DNA of 64,000 nucleotides from Bradyrhizobium sp. NFR13. Lineage in GTDB: Bacteria > Pseudomonadota > Alphaproteobacteria > Rhizobiales > Xanthobacteraceae. Of this stretch, positions 63,190 to 64,000 are shown piece after piece. The notes below the pieces were generated by a model, which did no database searches, had not been told where the DNA came from, and saw only the letters and a list, made by a program, of their open reading frames with translations. Positions within the stretch are counted from its first letter, which is position 1, and each line of letters starts with the position of its first letter. The position numbers and the translations under genes were made by a program. The stretch lies in contig NZ_FOTP01000009.1 of NCBI RefSeq assembly GCF_900114605.1, positions 1-64,000 of the forward strand, written 5' to 3'.

Positions 63190-64000
63190 AGCGTGATCTC
63201 CATGCCATTGCCGGGGATTTGCCAGCCGGCGGTGGTCAATGCGGCGCGCTCGGTGGAATCATGCAGCAGCGCCGGGTTCGAATTGTTGATGTGCAAAAAG
63301 AACTTTCTGGCGATGCCGGCATCGGCCAGTTCGCTGATCGCGCCATCCGCGCCGGACATCGACAGATGCCCCATACTCTGGCCGGTCTTCTGGCCCAGTC
63401 CCGCGGCGATCAACTCGTCGTCGCGCCAGACGGTGCCGTCGAAGAACACCAGCGGCGCGCCTGTTATGCGTGCCTTCAGTTCGGGCGTCACCCGTGCGCA
63501 GGCAGCGATGAAATAGAAATGCTTGCCGCTCGCCTTCTCGGCGATGCGAAGTCCCAGCGTATCACCGTCGCCATCCTCGCCAGCCGGGTGCACCTGGCCC
63601 TCAAGATACCACGCGCTCTTGCCGGGGACGGTGAAGGGCAGCACTTCCAAGCCTGACGGCGCGGCATCCTGCAGCTTCGGTTCGAAAGACGTATCGATCT
63701 CGATGGCTTCGCGGTGCACGTTCTTGTCCGAGAGCACGTTGAAGATGCTGTTCGCTTTCAGGATCGCCAGCACACGCCGATGCGCATAAATTGTAAATGG
63801 CGAACCTTCGCGCATTGACAAGAGCCCGGCCACCGCATCGACCTCGCCATTGGTGAGGATCACGCCGGCAATGGGCGAGTGACGGAGGCTGCCTTCACGG
63901 GGATGAAGCTGCGACGTATCGGTCACCTGCTGCCGCAGATCGGGCGAGGCGTTGATCAGAAACCAGTTGGCGTTGTCGGCAGACACCGCAATCGAGGCCT
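63186..64000 (-). CDS. pqqB: PqqB (PQQ biosynthesis hydroxylase), N terminus off the window
   Basis: The minus-strand frame is open to the right edge; visible sequence starts ASIAVSADNANWFLINASPD, typical of PqqB from about residue 35-40 on. Metallo-beta-lactamase-fold features follow (IAGVILTNGEVDAVAGLLSM, FFDGTVWRDDELI, MGHLSMSGADGAI). PqqB acts on the cross-linked Glu-Tyr intermediate. pqqA and the promoter should lie beyond the edge. Confidence 0.96.
   Translation of the reverse strand, partial: ASIAVSADNANWFLINASPDLRQQVTDTSQLHPREGSLRHSPIAGVILTNGEVDAVAGLLSMREGSPFTIYAHRRVLAILKANSIFNVLSDKNVHREAIEIDTSFEPKLQDAAPSGLEVLPFTVPGKSAWYLEGQVHPAGEDGDGDTLGLRIAEKASGKHFYFIAACARVTPELKARITGAPLVFFDGTVWRDDELIAAGLGQKTGQSMGHLSMSGADGAISELADAGIARKFFLHINNSNPALLHDSTERAALTTAGWQIPGNGMEITL

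Noticed and set aside
1-64000. CRISPR arrays, rRNA genes, prophage or transposase genes
   Set aside because: No regularly spaced direct repeats, rRNA sequence or phage or transposase protein was seen in the window.

Overview
The window looks like the chromosome of an alphaproteobacterium of the Bradyrhizobium/Rhodopseudomonas group (Nitrobacteraceae). The basis is high GC with strong third-position G/C, the gene families present (Tal-Pgi fusion, Ku/LigD with phosphoesterase-ligase-polymerase order, TreS-maltokinase fusion, pqqBCDE), many small secreted or lysine-rich proteins of types common there, and several GGAAC-N16/17-CGTT boxes of the EcfG general-stress type. The genus is an inference from memory; no search was run.

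Layout. 1-7.2 kb: tail of an unidentified protein, a small membrane protein with an EcfG-like promoter, an isolated flhA, an MFS transporter, and an operon of a DUF4864 protein with a secreted amidohydrolase. About 7.2-13.3 kb: an AT-richer, gene-poor accessory stretch ending at the 3' end of a tRNA-Ile(CAU) gene. It holds an Imm27-like immunity protein, several other small immunity-like or membrane proteins, two broken genes, two families of short repeats that abut gene ends (several stop codons lie inside them), and a membrane-anchored protein with a proteasome-type Thr/Asp/Lys triad. 13.5-31.6 kb: solute-binding proteins (Bug, TAXI and ABC types), an AraC regulator beside a large autotransporter, mobA, a TusA-like gene, an oxalate/formate-type transporter, a DapA-like protein lacking the Schiff-base lysine, divergent ku and ligD, and small stress-type genes.

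31.8-49.9 kb: a complete trehalose/alpha-glucan block. glgE, treS-mak, glgB, glgX, treZ and treY run on the minus strand with overlapping or near-touching ends; malQ and a GH15 hydrolase diverge from glgE behind an EcfG-like promoter. Together they can turn trehalose into maltose-1-phosphate, extend and branch glucan (GlgE pathway), debranch it and release trehalose again. 49.9-57.5 kb: central sugar phosphate genes on the minus strand (tal-pgi, gnd, zwf, pgl, gntK and a HAD phosphatase), giving the oxidative pentose phosphate route and the entry to the Entner-Doudoroff route. 57.9-64.0 kb: small secreted proteins, then pqqB (cut by the window edge), pqqC, pqqD and pqqE, followed without a gap by a proline iminopeptidase-like hydrolase.

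The most unusual part is the 8.2-13.3 kb stretch: a mixed array of orphan immunity-like genes joined by repeats, next to a possible proteasome-fold envelope peptidase. No toxin, integrase, transposase or CRISPR array was seen in the window.
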